Source of the DNA: Alviniconcha marisindica
Taxonomy: Eukaryota > Mollusca > Gastropoda > Provannidae
Reading direction: 5' to 3'
Length of the DNA stretch: 64,000 nt
Assembly (NCBI GenBank): GCA_018857735.1
Contig: JABMCL010000899.1
Span: 10,001-74,000 of the forward strand
Of the stretch, positions 62,118-64,000 are shown piece by piece. The position numbers and the translations under genes were made by a program. How positions within the stretch are numbered: position 1 is the first letter of the stretch; each line of letters starts with the position of its first letter. The notes beneath the pieces are model-generated. The model was not told the origin of the DNA and did not search any database. It saw only the letters and a list, made by a program, of their open reading frames with translations.

Positions 62118-62600
62118 ACCCCCCAACCCCTCCATTTCCCTCGCTGCCCATCTGAATGCAAAATCATTCTGTTTGTGGCAGTGTTGCGTTTCATGGAAAA
62201 GTTAGCCCCCTCCCCCTCGTCTCTCCCCATTTCCCTCGCTGCCCATCTGAATGCAAAATCATTCTGCTTGTGGCAGTGTCGCGTTTCATGGAAAAGTTAG
62301 CCCCCTCCCCCTCGTCTCTCCCCATTTCCCTCGCTGCCCATCTGAATGCAAAATCATTCTGCTTGTGGCAGTGTCGCGTTTCACGGAAAAGTTACCCCCC
62401 TCCCACTTGTCTCTCCCCATTTCCCTCTCTGCCCATCTGAATGCAGAAATTATTCAGGTGATGACATTGGGTACCACCGGGTACCGCCCACACAATGAAT
62501 GAAACATTAAAATGTCTCTCATCGCTGCCAATCCTAATGCAAAAATTATTCTGGACAGTGGTGACTGTGTAGCGTTAGGTATTATTATTACAGACTCCCT
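61650..62600. repeat. Tandem array derived from the inside of a family A SINE
   Basis: Repeated units hold CGCTGCCCATCTGAATGCA, AATCATTCTG, GGCAGTGT and GCGTTTC. They correspond to the SINE body segment CGCTGCCCATCTTAATGCA followed by CATTCTGGTGGTGACAGTG. About eight copies lie near 61724, 61838, 61985, 62145, 62240, 62335, 62425 and 62525. The three near 62200-62400 are almost identical (period 95). A (CT)n tract sits at 62049-62115. Confidence 0.88.
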
Positions 62601-62619
62601 CCCACGTTCTACCTCTTCA

Positions 62620-62964
62620 GTGAGCCGGTTTGGCCTAGCGGTAAGGCGGTAGGCTGGTAAGCGGAAGGACCTCAGTTTGACACCGCTTCGGCTCTCCTTT
62701 CTCTTCAAAGGTTGTGGTTTGTGGACACTGTCTTGTGACTTTGTCCCTCACAATTCATGAAACATTAAAATGGCTCTCATCGCTGCCCATCTTAATGCAG
62801 GTCATTCTGGTGGTGGCAGTGCAGCGATAGGCATATACTCTCCCTCTTCCCCCACCTCCATACCCCATTCTCCCCCCCCCCCCCCCCCCCCCATTCTCCC
62901 CGTCCCTAATAAGCCTTATGGTTTCTGTGGACGTTAAGCACCATGAGTTTACTTTACTTACTTT
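62620..62964 (+). mobile_element. tRNA-derived SINE, family A, full length
   Basis: Head GTGAGCCGGTTTGGCCTAGC with an intact A box, B-box region CAGTTTGACACCGC (slightly mutated), full body, a poly-C expansion at about 62873-62892 and the CCGTCCCTAATAAGCCTTAT tail. It immediately follows the SINE-derived array. Confidence 0.9.
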
Positions 62965-63126
62965 GCTCTACCTCGATCCCCGGAGACGACCTGGGCGGAT
63001 TTACTGAAACGAGTGTGATGAAGGAACGGCCGGGATTTTAACATCTGAAACGCAACGAGGCCCAGAACGCTCGTGCAGAATCAACACACTAGGGAAATGA
63101 GTGAACAACTGCTGGTGAGGTTGACA

Positions 63127-63415
63127 AAATAGAACAGATCTTGAGAAATGTATTCACGTATACGACGACGCACAAAGAACAATTAAAAACACACGCGCTT
63201 TCGACACACGGTCTTCGTCTGGTGTAAGAAGAGAGAGAGAAAATAATAAAAGAAGAAGGAAATAAAGAAAAAGACAGACAAGATGTTGACGTAAAACATC
63301 TTGTCTATCTTCTTCTACACCAGACGAAGACCATGTGTCGAAAGCGCTTGTGTTTTTAATTGTTCTTTATGTGTCGTCGTATACGTGAGTACATTTCTCT
63401 AGAGCTGTTCTATTT
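63127..63415. mobile_element. Foldback (hairpin) element
   Basis: Left arm AAATAGAACAGATCTTGAGA (63127 on) is mirrored by the right arm ending GAGCTGTTCTATTT at 63415. The arms pair for about 115 bases with few mismatches, covering TACGACGACGCAC, AAGAACAATTAAAAACAC, GCGCTTTCGACACA and GGTCTTCGTCTGGTGTA. The left arm carries an extra A/G-rich insert of about 50 bases. The centre is a small hairpin, ACAAGATGTT...AACATCTTGT. Confidence 0.85.
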
Positions 63416-63496
63416 CGGCGTTAAACAGTTGAAGTGTAAACGAAAACAACACAGCTCAACCAACAGCAGATAAGTGTCTTTTATCTACGGAATCAA

Positions 63497-63605
63497 CAAA
63501 CAAGGGAGTTAAAAAGCGCTCGAAATACGTAACACAAGTGCAACAACAAAGACCTGAGTCGCCTACGGTAACTCTGCCTGGCATGCGTGTAAATACAAAG
63601 CACAT
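63497..63605 (+). repeat. Dispersed repeat shared with 7555-7680
   Basis: In opposite orientation to the copy at 7555-7680. The match covers GACCTGAGTCGCCTACGGTA and GGCATGCGTGT. No coding capacity recognised. Confidence 0.75.
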
Positions 63606-64000
63606 AAACTCCACCAGAGGTACATCCTCTTAGTTCTACATCTCATTTTTCCGCATCGTTTTTCGCCGTTTGACTGTTGTTTAAGTGTTGTTTTGTAGCT
63701 TGATAAAGGGAATTACCCCGAAAATTCGCATGTTGTATTTTGTCCTAATAAATAGCGCTCTTTTGAACCTTTTCTGTGTTTGGGTCTAACGCGGTCAACC
63801 GAGTGCGGGTGTGGTGGACAACAACAACGTATTGACAGAACATAGGTCTGGAATGCTAAGCCGCGCCGTGTCTGCAGCTCTATCCAGAGAAAAGATAAGA
63901 CATTGGCTCACTGGCTGTACTGTACTGGGCAGTTGCCACAATGACAGCCTCTTTCCGGTCCCTGTAATAGTTTATGTTCCGGCCACCTTGACAAACATTT
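63606..64000. other. Right edge, no gene seen
   Basis: Includes the dispersed segment near 63735-63785 that matches 31800-31860. Otherwise unique-looking, without a recognised coding frame. Confidence 0.6.

Overview
The window is animal nuclear DNA: genes split by short exons with GT-AG introns, very dense (CA)n/(CT)n/poly-C microsatellites, tRNA-derived SINEs and non-LTR retrotransposon debris. Gene sequences and repeat style suggest a lophotrochozoan, most likely a gastropod mollusc. The phylum is inferred, and the species cannot be named from the sequence alone.

Four protein genes can be supported. (1) 102-1526, minus: an intronless type II membrane glycosyltransferase of the Nucleotid_trans (PF03407, GT77-like) class, with a long Ser-rich stem and a low-complexity Arg/Thr tail. 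(2) 8849-16213, minus: a complete seven-coding-exon glucoside xylosyltransferase (GXYLT, GT8), 497 residues, every splice junction resolved in phase. (3) 21943 or 30179 to 36278, plus: a complete tetraspanin (258 residues, or 278 with a candidate distant first exon). (4) 44230-58609, plus: a complete cathepsin D with eight shared exons and two complete, mutually exclusive terminal exons (9a at 54489-54695, 9b at 58445-58609), giving predicted proteins of 413 and 399 residues that differ at the C-terminal end of the catalytic C-lobe.

Layout: 1-1.5 kb glycosyltransferase; 1.5-8.8 kb microsatellites, SINEs and a nested LINE fragment; 8.8-16.2 kb GXYLT; 16.3-21.9 kb microsatellite-rich space between divergent genes; 21.9-36.3 kb tetraspanin with a long repeat-laden first intron; 36.3-44.2 kb 3' flank, a TTAA-flanked MITE, a SINE cluster and an about 1 kb minisatellite; 44.2-59.5 kb cathepsin D; 59.5-64 kb SINE-derived arrays and a large hairpin element. 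The genes do not form an operon or one pathway. Products 1-4 act in the secretory/endolysosomal system (two Golgi/ER sugar transferases, a membrane organiser, a lysosomal protease), but that link is loose.

Two things stand out. The first is the duplicated last exon of cathepsin D, with a tandem array of near-identical 3' splice sites in front of the downstream copy. The second is a recurrent pattern in which intronic minisatellites are built from the exon-intron junction they touch (GXYLT exons 3, 4 and 7; tetraspanin exon 4; cathepsin D exons 7, 8 and 9b).
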